Part shown: piece after piece, positions 1 through 8,601 of the stretch | How the letters are laid out: the number at the start of each line of letters is the position of its first letter | How positions within the stretch are numbered: the first letter of the stretch is position 1 | Source: Magnetococcales bacterium | Lineage (GTDB): Bacteria > Pseudomonadota > Magnetococcia > Magnetococcales > UBA8363 | Assembly (NCBI GenBank): GCA_015232645.1 | Contig: JADFZF010000007.1 | Location: forward strand, 1 to 38,960 | Direction: 5' to 3' | DNA: 38,960 bases | Position numbers and translations under genes: made by a program | Notes under the pieces: model-generated | Seen by the model: only the letters and a program-made list of their open reading frames with translations | The model's database searches: none | Told to the model about the DNA's origin: nothing

Positions 1-216
1 CACTTCTCCCCTGGAACGTTAAAAAAAATTCGGAGAAAAGCAAGACACCTTGAGAACGGCGTTCGTTCGGCGCTTACCATTCTCGTGGGTTTTAGCCTCT
101 CAAACTTGGGTGTAGGCTACTTCGACAAGGAACGTCTCCGACGTTTGTCGCTCCTGCTGGCGGGTGGGGCGGGTGTTCTGATCGTGTTGCAATCTTTTTA
201 TTCCTGGCTCCCCTGA
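1..216 (+). CDS. C-terminal fragment of an integral membrane protein
   Basis: Frame 1 is open from the window edge to a TGA at 214-216, giving 71 residues; the start lies outside the window. The fragment has a basic stretch (KKIRRKARH) followed by two hydrophobic segments, around residues 24-35 and 49-66, separated by a charged loop (YFDKERLRR). This is the look of the last transmembrane helices of a small transporter or exporter. The pattern is loosely like the C-terminus of TauE/SafE or cytochrome-biogenesis-type membrane proteins, but no diagnostic motif is present, so I do not assign a family. It converges on the minus-strand gene that ends at 270. Confidence 0.5.
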   Translation, partial: HFSPGTLKKIRRKARHLENGVRSALTILVGFSLSNLGVGYFDKERLRRLSLLLAGGAGVLIVLQSFYSWLP

Positions 217-269
217 TTGACCCACCGTGGCTCAACCGGTCCAGGGATAAGGCTCGTCGCGATCGTCGT

Positions 270-938
270 TCAATCCAATCCCGACTCGTCGTCTTCGAGT
301 CGCGGATCACGCATCCCCCCGGGAGGCTTCAAAGCACGCCTCTGGCCGGAACGAATCTCCAAAAACGAATTATCGGAGTAAAGCTTTTCCAGGATCTCTA
401 TGACCGAGTTGTCGGGTTCAAAAATACGGCGTGCCCAGGCAAACTCCCATAATTTCCAAAATTTTTCGCGGCACCGATCCTCCCCGCTGTTGGTGCCGTG
501 ATCGCACAGACATGATGTTTCCAAATCCATGATCTCTTGCAACAATTTAGCATTTCCCTCCCTATCCACCGCCAAGCTTTGCGCCCGAACGGCACTGGGA
601 AGGCGATTTTCAAGATCGAACAAGGCCTGCTGCAGGACCCGCGCCAGGGGGATGGCAAAACGGCTGTTTTCGATCGCGGGAGTCCTCAACGTGTGAGTCA
701 CAGCTTGAAATGAACGCGGATAAAAATCGGGACCAACGGCCCCCAAGGCCTGCCGCAATGGATGAAAGGTCCCTTCCCTGGCCAAGGTGACAACCTTTTC
801 CACTCCCGGGTCCTCCAACGTTTCCTGGTCCAACAGGTCTTCCAACTGCTCCGGGGTCATGCGGTCGTACCGCAGGCTGCCATCGGAGCGGAGAATGATA
901 TTGAGCAATTTTTTTGCCTTGTCTTCTTCGTCAGACAT
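270..938 (-). CDS. Hypothetical protein, cotranscribed with gap
   Basis: This encodes a 222-residue soluble, acidic protein I do not recognise. I chose the ATG at 938 (MSDEEDKAKK) because AAGGAA lies just upstream; an in-frame start at 971 lacks such a site. There is no signal peptide or membrane segment. The sequence is largely helical and charged, with a short cysteine cluster near residues 144-157 (CLCDH then C) and a basic, Gly/Pro-containing tail ending DDESGLD. It begins 66 nt after the glyceraldehyde-3-phosphate dehydrogenase gene on the same strand, so the two probably share a transcript. That linkage is the only hint to its role. Reading-frame integrity and a good ribosome site make it a likely real gene. 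Confidence 0.65.
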   Translation of the reverse strand: MSDEEDKAKKLLNIILRSDGSLRYDRMTPEQLEDLLDQETLEDPGVEKVVTLAREGTFHPLRQALGAVGPDFYPRSFQAVTHTLRTPAIENSRFAIPLARVLQQALFDLENRLPSAVRAQSLAVDREGNAKLLQEIMDLETSCLCDHGTNSGEDRCREKFWKLWEFAWARRIFEPDNSVIEILEKLYSDNSFLEIRSGQRRALKPPGGMRDPRLEDDESGLD

Positions 939-1004
939 CGCTTTCCTTATCCATCTCTTTCCACCGGCCATTGACGAACTACCAATCCAGACCCCCGTCC
1001 CTGG

Positions 1005-2240
1005 TCAGACCATGGTTTGGGCAACCCGGATGGTCAAATCTCCAAGAAGGTTGGCATAACTTCCCAATTCATTGTCATACCACCCGAAGATGGTGGCCTG
1101 GGTCACCGGAATTTCCAATGGTTGCTGATGACGAAGCGTCGAAGCATCGATCCCCGAAGCGGCGAGGCGTTGAGGATCAATGGTAATGAAACCGGTGCGC
1201 GTGTGGGTTTCCCGGGCCTCGATGATGGCCGCCTTGCGAGGAAAACCGATGATGTCCGACGATACATTCTGCTCCTCGGAGAATTCCATCCACGAAGCAT
1301 AAATCCCATGGGCCGCCCGACGGTACACGTCCAAGATGTCTTCGCGATCGATATGGCTTTCCCGACCGTCGGATTGAAGATTGACGTTGAGGACAATCAA
1401 AGATCCGGTGGAGGTCGGAATCCGTACCGACTCGGCCATAAAACCGATACGGGCCATCTCCGGCAGCACCAGCCGCAGCGTATTGGCGGCACCAGTAGTG
1501 GTGAGGATGATGTTATTCATCACGCTCCTGGTTTTGCGTAAATCGGTCGCCCCCGCCTTGGGGACCGAGTCCAATACCTTCTGACTCGGAGTTGCAGCGT
1601 GTACCGTCACCATGGACGCTGACAAGAGGCGACCGGTACCAAAATGGTCCAAAAGCGGTTTCATCATGAAGGCCAAACAGGTCGTGGTACAGGAAGCACT
1701 GGAAACCAAGGTATGACGACTGGGATCAAAATCGGCATCGTTGATCCCCATCACCATGGTCAGCGTATCTTCAGGCATCGGTTGGCCCTTGTTTTTAATC
1801 TTGAATGGGGCCGACAGGATCACCTTGGTGGCTCCCGCCTCCAGGTGGCCTCGTAAGGCTCCTCCGGCAACATTGGCCGCGGCGGCGGGATCCATGAAAA
1901 CTCCGGTACAATCCACCACCAACGCCACCCCGTGATGGTGCCATTGAATGTCCTTGGGGTTGCGATGGCTGCGCAGGAATCGTACAGGGATGCCGTCCAG
2001 GGTGGCCGTTCCCGCTGTTTCATCCATATTTTCGATCACCCGCCCACCCCGGTAGCCGTGCAGCCAAACTCCAAGATGACCAAAGGTGCTATCTTTCTCC
2101 AAGGTTTGCAACAGATCGGACAAGCCCTGCCCCACCTCCCGACCAACGTTTACCACGATCTCGGAAAAATGCCTCTTGGCAACATGATTCCACACCGACA
2201 ATTTGCCAATGCGTCCCATGCCATTGATACCAATTTTCAT
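1005..2240 (-). CDS. gap: Glyceraldehyde-3-phosphate dehydrogenase, long (about 410 aa) form
   Basis: This NAD(P)-dependent enzyme oxidises glyceraldehyde-3-phosphate to 1,3-bisphosphoglycerate in glycolysis, or runs in reverse. The 411-residue protein starts MKIGINGMGRIGK (Rossmann nucleotide loop) at 2240, preceded by GAAGGAGAAGG; an in-frame start at 2261 lies upstream of that site. The active-site cysteine is in ASCTTTC, where most GAPDHs have SCTTNC. The paired histidine is in TVHAATPSQKVLD and the C-terminal signature is WYDNELGSY. It is about 75 residues longer than the classical 335-residue enzyme, with extra sequence in the N-terminal half, and fits a known longer GAPDH subgroup with DLRKTRS and RIPTSTGSL motifs. 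The downstream 222-residue gene is probably in the same operon. The direction of physiological flux cannot be read from sequence. Confidence 0.92.
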   Translation of the reverse strand: MKIGINGMGRIGKLSVWNHVAKRHFSEIVVNVGREVGQGLSDLLQTLEKDSTFGHLGVWLHGYRGGRVIENMDETAGTATLDGIPVRFLRSHRNPKDIQWHHHGVALVVDCTGVFMDPAAAANVAGGALRGHLEAGATKVILSAPFKIKNKGQPMPEDTLTMVMGINDADFDPSRHTLVSSASCTTTCLAFMMKPLLDHFGTGRLLSASMVTVHAATPSQKVLDSVPKAGATDLRKTRSVMNNIILTTTGAANTLRLVLPEMARIGFMAESVRIPTSTGSLIVLNVNLQSDGRESHIDREDILDVYRRAAHGIYASWMEFSEEQNVSSDIIGFPRKAAIIEARETHTRTGFITIDPQRLAASGIDASTLRHQQPLEIPVTQATIFGWYDNELGSYANLLGDLTIRVAQTMV

Positions 2241-2555
2241 GATCCCTTCTCCTTCAATCACACAATACGCTATTCACCCCTGCCCTTGATCATCCAAATT
2301 GACCCGGTGTGAATCAAGGGTTTATCATACGACCACTGCAGCCGATAAAAAAAATTTTATTGGCATAGAACATTACTCAACCATGCCCCGTTTCAGTTGC
2401 AGCAACAGGTTCCGAGGAGGTCATCGTCAGGTTCCTGATCCGTGACCCGAGTCAGGTTGAGGTTTCCCTGTGGATCCTGTTGGAAAGAGACCAATTCCTG
2501 GCTGATCCCCTTTCCACTTTAAATATCAACAAACTCCAATTCAGAGAACAAATCC
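2241..2555. other. Divergent intergenic region between gap and the DUF296 gene
   Basis: This 315-nt spacer must carry the gap promoter on the minus strand and the promoter of the gene starting at 2556. An AT-rich patch (around 2340-2365, AAAAAAAATTTTATT) is the best promoter-like stretch. On the minus strand, 2557-2393 reads as a short ORF interrupted by one in-frame TAA and ending in three consecutive cysteines; it is treated as a finding and not called as a gene. Confidence 0.5.
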
Positions 2556-2978
2556 ATGTTACAGGAAATCCACTCGGACCGTTTTTTCATGGGACGCCTC
2601 CACCATGGGGATGACCTTCTGGAGGCGTTGCATCGCGCCTGTCGGGAATGGCATATCCACTTGGGGAGGGTGACCGCCATCGGTGCCGTACAAAAGGCGA
2701 CTTTGGGCTATTACGACCAGACACTTCACACGTATCAAACCATTCAACTGGACCGGCATCTGGAAATCGTCCAGTTGACTGGCAACATTTCCGTCAAGGA
2801 TGACAAACCTTTTGTCCATGCCCACGTTACCCTGTCCGATGCCTCTGGCAGGACCTATGGTGGGCATCTTTTCCCAGGAACAGCGGTGTTCGCCTGTGAA
2901 ACCGTCATCGAATCCTTCCGTGGCCCCGTGTTCCGCCGCGCCTCGGATCCCATCACCGGCTTACCTCTTTGGCAATAG
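2556..2978 (+). CDS. PCC (DUF296) domain protein
   Basis: The 140-residue protein is a single PCC domain (DUF296), the fold also found in plant AT-hook proteins and in stand-alone bacterial proteins that form trimers. Diagnostic segments are LGRVTAIGAV, the GNIS motif followed by KPFVHAHVTLSD, and GGHLFPGTAVFACE. The conserved His-containing HAHV and GGHL strands sit at the trimer interface in the family. No biochemical activity is established for the bacterial stand-alone forms, so none is assigned. There is no signal peptide. The start ATG at 2556 has only a weak AGAGAA ribosome site. It stands alone, divergent from gap and convergent with the PPDK-like gene, with a hairpin repeat between. 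Confidence 0.85.
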   Translation: MLQEIHSDRFFMGRLHHGDDLLEALHRACREWHIHLGRVTAIGAVQKATLGYYDQTLHTYQTIQLDRHLEIVQLTGNISVKDDKPFVHAHVTLSDASGRTYGGHLFPGTAVFACETVIESFRGPVFRRASDPITGLPLWQ

Positions 2979-3087
2979 AAAAAAATTTCAGCCCCATCCT
3001 GGACACGCGACTTGAACGGTTGAGTGTGCATCCGTCGGGGCAAAAAAAAAACGAAACCAAACCCTTTAAGCCTCGCCCCGAACCCCA

Positions 3088-3113
3088 CTGGGAAGAGATT
3101 CGTCCCTTCCCAG
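3088..3113. repeat. GC-rich hairpin repeat in convergent intergenic region
   Basis: CTGGGAAG pairs with CTTCCCAG across a 10-nt loop and is flanked by CCCC-rich sequence. A close relative with a longer stem lies at 10506-10530, also downstream of convergent genes. Position and symmetry suggest a transcription terminator or mRNA-end stabiliser for one or both of the flanking genes, but there is no clear T-run. Confidence 0.55.
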
Positions 3114-3223
3114 ACCCCTCCCCTCAATTTGTCATGATTATTTTGTCCATTGGCACCGCCACGCTAGCTTAATCAAGTCATTTGATTTCCTTGCTTGAAT
3201 ACCATCCAACCAACGCCTCCCGA

Positions 3224-6200
3224 TCACATGCGGTCGAGTTCCACGCGATGTTCCGTCGGAAACCATCCCCAATACAACAATCCACGAAAACCATCGATGC
3301 TGATCGGATCTCCGCAACGAATTTCCCGACCCGACTCGGCGTTGGTTGCCGAATCCTTTGCGACCACCAGCTCCTCGCATCCGACGACGCAGGTCTTGGC
3401 CATTTTGGCGGCAACGATGGCGGCGTGGCACGTTTGCCCCCCACGACTGGTCAACAAGCCCTGGACCAAGGACACCTCCTTGATGTCATCGGGAACGGTA
3501 TCATGACGGATGAGAATCAGAGAATCGCCGGGATGGTGCTTTTGCAACTGCCGAATCTGTTCCAGATTGAATACCGCCCGTCCACATAAGGCCCCGCCAG
3601 AAACGCCGATTCCTTGAACGATCCGGCTGCCGCGCAAGGCAGGACTGTCGATAAACCGATGACAAGCGGAGGCCCTATTTTTGGAGGTGACCATATCCCG
3701 ACTCTGCAGCAGATGCAGGTCGATTCGGCGTGCCCCTTCGAAGGTAAACTCCAATTCCTGAGGATTCCAACGGCGCTCATAGATCAAATGGGTGGCTATC
3801 TCGAACAATCGCGCATACGTCTCGGGATAACACCGCTCCAGACTCGATTCGGGATCTCGTCCTTCATACTCGCACTGATCCAGGGAAATCGGACGCGTCG
3901 TCACCAAGCCGTTGACGATATCTTCACCCTGGTTCCCGGTCGTGTAATCGCCCCAGAGCAACACCCGATCCAATTTGCGATGTGGATGAGCGGTAAACAA
4001 CACTCCAGAGCCTGCATTGCGGTAACGATTGCCGAACACCATCCGCTGGATCACTACCGCCGTCCCCCAGGCATCCGACAGATCCATGATCTGACGATAT
4101 TCGCGCGCTTTGGGGGAATCCCACGAATCCACCACCAGGTCGATGGCTCCCAAGAGTTGTTTCATAGGATCGTCGGGAATGACGACGTCATGATCACGGG
4201 CTGCCGCCAGATAATCCAGAGCCAAGGCGCGAATCTGCTCGGCATTGAATTCCTGTTTCCACCGAATTCCCGCCTTTTTTTTATGCGCACGCATCAAGTC
4301 CAAAAAAATGGTGCGATCCATATCCAAGGTGGCGCACCAGGATTGGACAAAACGACGGTAGTTATCCCAGGCAAAATAAGGATTTCCAGTCTGAGTCGCC
4401 AAGGCCTGGGCGACATCGGGGTTGATTCCGACGTTATGGATCGTCTGCATCATTCCAGGCATGGAAAACAGGGCGCCGCTACGGACCGACAGCAGCAAGG
4501 GGTGGGCTGGATCGCCAAAAGTCAATTGGGTATGCGCCTCGATGTGGCCGATATGGGCCTTGAGCCGCGCCATGAAATCCTCCTTGGCTGGAGGATAGGC
4601 GCGAATCACCTCCCGACAACGAAAATATTCAGTCGTCAACACGGTTCCGGCCGGAACCGGCATATGATCCGCTGCCAAGTCCAACAGATTGAAGCCTTTC
4701 GCACCCAAATGCAACAGGTTCCAGGTCTCCTTCCTGGGGTCGGTGAATGAATGAAACAACCGACCGGGATGATAGTTCATGAGTTGATTGAGCAACGGTT
4801 GCGCCAGGCGTTCCCCTTGACGACTCAAAAGTTGCAACAATCGGGAGATGAATCGATCAAAGGCTTGCAGGCCGAACGCCTCCGCCACCAAGTCACGAAG
4901 AAACGATTCAGTGATCCGTTCCACCGTTATCGCTACATCTTCCGCATCCACCAGCGGATGATATTTTGCCAACAAGGCGGAACGGGGAATCATGGGTATG
5001 ATGATGGCCAGAGTATCACGATGGTGGGTGGTGAAGTAAGTGTTGATGACATCCTTGACCCCTTCGGCAAAACTGCGGAATACATCCAGATACTGGTGAA
5101 AGGAAAAATCATTGAACTCGAGAAATCTTTGCAGGACATCATTGAGGTTGTCCAGCTTGCGCGATGAGACGCCATCCAACCGCAACGACCTGAGGAAGAA
5201 CCGAGTAAAGCGGTGAACTTTAAAAAACGCCGATCGAGTAATGAAATCGCTGGGGATTTCCTCAACCAGCTTTTCCAACTCCACGGTAGCCAAATTTTCC
5301 AATCGAAAACTCAGGGAAAGGGCATCAAATTTCTTTTCCGAATAACGACCATAGACTGAAGGAATATCAACCGCAATATGACGCTTTTGATAGATTTCCT
5401 CATGGGCTGGAAAGCATTCCTCACTCAAAATAATGGCATTGAGCCCCTCCAGGGCGTCCAATAAAGCCTCAAGTTTGGCGTGATCTCCATACCCTTCTTC
5501 CGACGTCAACAGTCGATGCAGAGCGGCCAGGCCAGGAATACCGGCACTCATCGCCTGTTTGAGGGAGTCCTGGATATCGTGGAAACCGAGGTTGTACTTA
5601 TGGTCCAACAGATGGTAAAGCCTTATAACAAGCCATACCCGCTCCCTCTCGGCGGCTGGGCCGGAAGCCTGGTCCATGATCCACCTTTCCACCGCGGCAC
5701 TCGGCCAATCCAAAGGATCTCCCGTGCCCGGGGACGGGCCTTGAGCAAACAATTCCCGAGTAATCTGGTGGACCTCGTCAAACAGCGGTCCCGCAGGCTC
5801 AATGGTGGCGAGCACCTGATCACTGACCAGACCACGCAGCTGCTCTCGATCTCCGGTATGCCAATAGTACAAAATCCCTCGGACCAGGCTGACGATCCTG
5901 TTGGTACTTTCGACGTGACACTGTTTACGCAAAAAATGGATCAGGGTATCCTGGCGCTGATGAGTTTCATCCAACTGCGTCGACACATCGCGCAACAACC
6001 CTTCGGCGCCAATTTCGTTGTAGTAAACCGGAAGCAGGCGACAAAACTGTCGCACCAGGTTGTAAACCGGACGGATACCGCTATTCAGCAGGTGGGTAAT
6101 CTCTTTTTGAAATACATCGGTGTCACGGATCAATACCCCAGTCAATTTCAGATTGATGATCAAGGCAGAAAATAGGGTTGGGCTCCAGGGAGGATTGCGA

Positions 6201-7465
6201 CGAATCAGGTTGAGCCAGACCCGAATATTGTAAAGATGAGTGGGATTACAAAGCGGCTGCCATTCGGAACTGACCCCAGTGACTTGGCTGTATTCAAAAC
6301 CGAAAGCCACCGTTCGTTCCAAAAAAATTTCCACCAGTCGGCTGTTGTCGCGTTTGAAAACCTCGTCTCCCAGGATTTCTATGGATTGTAACGCCGTATG
6401 AGGGTAGGTGGCGACATTTTCCTTGAAAAAAGTAAAGGCTTCATGAAAATAGTTACGGAGCTCATCAAACCCTTGACGCATGCGCACCAACTGGCTCAGG
6501 GTTTGATTGATGCTGCGCAAAGTTGTTTCATGAATCAGGCGCAGCCCGTCGATACGCATGATATGAAACAAAAATATCAACTTTCGATTTTGTATCTCCT
6601 GCTCACTGACCTGCTCCCCCTCTCTTGGGGTTCCCAAGAGGTCCTGAGCCTGATTGTAACCTCGGACGATATCCATAAAATCGGGCAAGGCCAACAGCTT
6701 CTCCAAATTGTCCGCCCCCGGGGCCATGGCATCCAATTCGAGCAGACGGCTCTTGATTCCTAACAAGGCCTCATGGCCAATATCGGCTACCGCCACCAGA
6801 TGTCTATGAGCCAAAGAGGCGGGATCGGGAACTGAGAGCCAATAGTCCAAACTGGCCAACAAACTCATCCGGCAATAACTTTTCAGGCTGCCCCAGTCCA
6901 ATGGCTCCCCCCCAGCCTCCCGCACCCGGGTCAACAGGGTAACCATACCCCGCCTCAGGGAAAAAGGAGATTGACCGAGAAGACGCAACTGCTCCCGAGG
7001 CAGGTTGGCGAGGTCAGAAAATATGTCACGAAAGGCGGACGAAAAAATATGAAGCCTTTGCGGAGGAATCAGATCCATCGCACGTACCAAACACGCACTC
7101 AATGCCTCCAACGCCGGTCGCGACAGATCGGCGCGGATTCCCTCACCCTGGGCTCGAAGAAACTGATGATAAAACAAAACCAAACATTCCGGACCCCGGT
7201 CGTGATTGATGTAGACTGCCAGGTTTTTCAATACGAAACTTCTAAGCTCGGGAAGAATGACGATCCAATTGCGAAAAGGATGGCTGAGTTCCCTGAGAAG
7301 CCGATCCAGGGCATCCCCGATCCCTTGATAGTCCCGAACCACCTCCTGCAATACCTCATATTCCGGGTCGATGGTGATCCCATCAACCTTGGTTTGCGCC
7401 AGGTTGGCCATCAGCGCGCTGGAATTCGTCAAAGGACCCGTTGAAACGCCAAATGTGTTATTCAC
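3224..7465 (-). CDS. PPDK-like ATP-grasp/phosphohistidine protein with a 910-residue N-terminal extension and no PEP/pyruvate barrel
   Basis: The 1413-residue protein ends with two domains of pyruvate phosphate dikinase and PEP synthase. An ATP-grasp nucleotide domain spans about residues 912-1260 (LGAKGFNLLDLA; SVRSGALFSMPGMM from about 993). A swivelling phosphohistidine domain spans about 1285-1380 (TSRGGQTCHAA, His near 1347). It then stops, so the PEP/pyruvate TIM barrel that follows in PPDK and PEP synthase is absent. The first ~910 residues are predicted largely helical and match nothing I know. By analogy with other dikinases, ATP should phosphorylate the His, which then swings to an acceptor site that may lie in the N-terminal part; this is inference. 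I chose the GTG at 7465 because AAGGA lies 7 nt upstream. The gene is monocistronic and divergent from the RatA-like pair. Cytoplasmic. Confidence 0.85.
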   Translation of the reverse strand: MNNTFGVSTGPLTNSSALMANLAQTKVDGITIDPEYEVLQEVVRDYQGIGDALDRLLRELSHPFRNWIVILPELRSFVLKNLAVYINHDRGPECLVLFYHQFLRAQGEGIRADLSRPALEALSACLVRAMDLIPPQRLHIFSSAFRDIFSDLANLPREQLRLLGQSPFSLRRGMVTLLTRVREAGGEPLDWGSLKSYCRMSLLASLDYWLSVPDPASLAHRHLVAVADIGHEALLGIKSRLLELDAMAPGADNLEKLLALPDFMDIVRGYNQAQDLLGTPREGEQVSEQEIQNRKLIFLFHIMRIDGLRLIHETTLRSINQTLSQLVRMRQGFDELRNYFHEAFTFFKENVATYPHTALQSIEILGDEVFKRDNSRLVEIFLERTVAFGFEYSQVTGVSSEWQPLCNPTHLYNIRVWLNLIRRNPPWSPTLFSALIINLKLTGVLIRDTDVFQKEITHLLNSGIRPVYNLVRQFCRLLPVYYNEIGAEGLLRDVSTQLDETHQRQDTLIHFLRKQCHVESTNRIVSLVRGILYYWHTGDREQLRGLVSDQVLATIEPAGPLFDEVHQITRELFAQGPSPGTGDPLDWPSAAVERWIMDQASGPAAERERVWLVIRLYHLLDHKYNLGFHDIQDSLKQAMSAGIPGLAALHRLLTSEEGYGDHAKLEALLDALEGLNAIILSEECFPAHEEIYQKRHIAVDIPSVYGRYSEKKFDALSLSFRLENLATVELEKLVEEIPSDFITRSAFFKVHRFTRFFLRSLRLDGVSSRKLDNLNDVLQRFLEFNDFSFHQYLDVFRSFAEGVKDVINTYFTTHHRDTLAIIIPMIPRSALLAKYHPLVDAEDVAITVERITESFLRDLVAEAFGLQAFDRFISRLLQLLSRQGERLAQPLLNQLMNYHPGRLFHSFTDPRKETWNLLHLGAKGFNLLDLAADHMPVPAGTVLTTEYFRCREVIRAYPPAKEDFMARLKAHIGHIEAHTQLTFGDPAHPLLLSVRSGALFSMPGMMQTIHNVGINPDVAQALATQTGNPYFAWDNYRRFVQSWCATLDMDRTIFLDLMRAHKKKAGIRWKQEFNAEQIRALALDYLAAARDHDVVIPDDPMKQLLGAIDLVVDSWDSPKAREYRQIMDLSDAWGTAVVIQRMVFGNRYRNAGSGVLFTAHPHRKLDRVLLWGDYTTGNQGEDIVNGLVTTRPISLDQCEYEGRDPESSLERCYPETYARLFEIATHLIYERRWNPQELEFTFEGARRIDLHLLQSRDMVTSKNRASACHRFIDSPALRGSRIVQGIGVSGGALCGRAVFNLEQIRQLQKHHPGDSLILIRHDTVPDDIKEVSLVQGLLTSRGGQTCHAAIVAAKMAKTCVVGCEELVVAKDSATNAESGREIRCGDPISIDGFRGLLYWGWFPTEHRVELDRM

Positions 7466-7669
7466 GATGTCATCCTTAAGGAAATACCTACGTTGACCCG
7501 TTCTTCCAGGGGTTGCTGGCCGCCAATCAGGTCCAAATCGCAAATCGGGTCATGGAAAAAACCGGAATTCATGGACCCTTGCTCAACATTGCAATATGCT
7601 TGAGGCTGAAGAGATCGCAACGGCACTTCATCGACAACAATCGCACCCCGCAGACACCACGAACCTTAT

Positions 7670-8122
7670 ATGCCAAGAATACGCGTCAGTGAAACCCTCC
7701 CCTTCTCCCCCAGGCAGATTTATGACCTCGTTGTCGCTGTGGATCAATACCCACAATTCTTGCCGTGGTGCGTGAAATCCCGCATTTGGGACCAGCAACC
7801 CAACCAGTTCATGGCCGAGCTGACGGTTTCGTTCAAGGGCATTCGCGAAAGCTTTCAGACATTGGATATCGTGGTGCCGGAAAAGAAAATCGAAATCAAT
7901 CTTAAATCAGGTCCATTTCAATACCTTGTCAGCACCTGGCTCTTTTCCGGGGATACCTCAGCCACCAAAGTGGATTTTTTTATCGATTTTAAATTCAACA
8001 ACCGCATGAAAGAAATGATTATGGGCCCGGTCTTTTCTCAGGTATCCAAACAAATGATCAGCGCCTTCCGAAAACGGGCCCTTGAACTCTACGGACGCGG
8101 AGGTCCTCATGCCCAAGCGTAA
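7670..8122 (+). CDS. RatA/COQ10-type START-domain protein, copy 1
   Basis: This 150-residue polyketide-cyclase/START protein belongs to the family of bacterial RatA (named as a ribosome-association toxin) and mitochondrial Coq10, which bind hydrophobic ligands such as ubiquinone. Signature segments are YDLVVAVDQYPQFLPW, SFKGIRESFQT and the C-terminal helix VSKQMISAFRKRALELYG. Length is normal for the family. The start has only a weak ribosome site. Its 3' end overlaps the next gene, a clear paralogue, by 14 nt, so the two are a tandem duplication that is likely translationally coupled. In most genomes a single copy occurs, often near smpB; here smpB is 16 kb away. A role in ubiquinone handling is more likely than a true toxin role, since no RatB-like partner is seen. 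Confidence 0.85.
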   Translation: MPRIRVSETLPFSPRQIYDLVVAVDQYPQFLPWCVKSRIWDQQPNQFMAELTVSFKGIRESFQTLDIVVPEKKIEINLKSGPFQYLVSTWLFSGDTSATKVDFFIDFKFNNRMKEMIMGPVFSQVSKQMISAFRKRALELYGRGGPHAQA

Positions 8123-8540
8123 TGCCAGCGTCCAGGTCCCCTTTTCCGCCCGGCAAATGTTCGACCTCGTCGTCGATATGGACCGCTATCCGGAATTCAT
8201 CCCCTGGCTGGTCAAATCCAGAAAATTCGATGTGTCCGAAAACCGCTTCAAATCAGAAATGACTTTCTCCTTCAAAGGATTGAGAGAAACTTTCTTTACC
8301 CTCGACGAACTGGATCCCCCGCACCGCATCACCATCTCCAATCTTTCCGGCCCCTTCAGCCATTTGAACAGCGAATGGCGCTTTATCGATACCCCCAATG
8401 GTTCCAAGGTCGAGTTTTTCATCGATTTCAAATTCAGTAAAAAACTCATGGATATCGCCATGGGACCCGTATTCAGCAAGGCTTCCCACTCCATGGTTGA
8501 ATCCTTCCGCAAAAGGGCCGACGCTGTCTATGGCAGGTAA
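8109..8540 (+). CDS. RatA/COQ10-type START-domain protein, copy 2
   Basis: The 143-residue second paralogue keeps the same landmarks (FDLVVDMDRYPEFIPW, SFKGLRETFFT, SMVESFRKRADAVYG). I place the start at the ATG at 8109, inside the end of copy 1, because GGAGG lies just upstream; an in-frame ATG at 8082 is within the upstream gene and has no such site. The two copies align along their whole length but have diverged widely, so this is not a recent duplication. Both retain the hydrophobic-pocket framework, so they may bind different ligands or form a heteromer. The next gene begins 61 nt downstream and may be a separate unit. Confidence 0.85.
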   Translation: MPKRNASVQVPFSARQMFDLVVDMDRYPEFIPWLVKSRKFDVSENRFKSEMTFSFKGLRETFFTLDELDPPHRITISNLSGPFSHLNSEWRFIDTPNGSKVEFFIDFKFSKKLMDIAMGPVFSKASHSMVESFRKRADAVYGR

Positions 8541-8601
8541 CCGTTTGTTCTTATCCTAAGCATTCTCTTCCTTTTTCCACTTTTCCAAGGATTTTTGACC
8601 T

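Noticed and set aside
7670-8540. RatAB toxin-antitoxin pair
   Set aside because: The second gene is a START paralogue, not a RatB-type ubiquitin-like protein, so a toxin-antitoxin call is unsupported.
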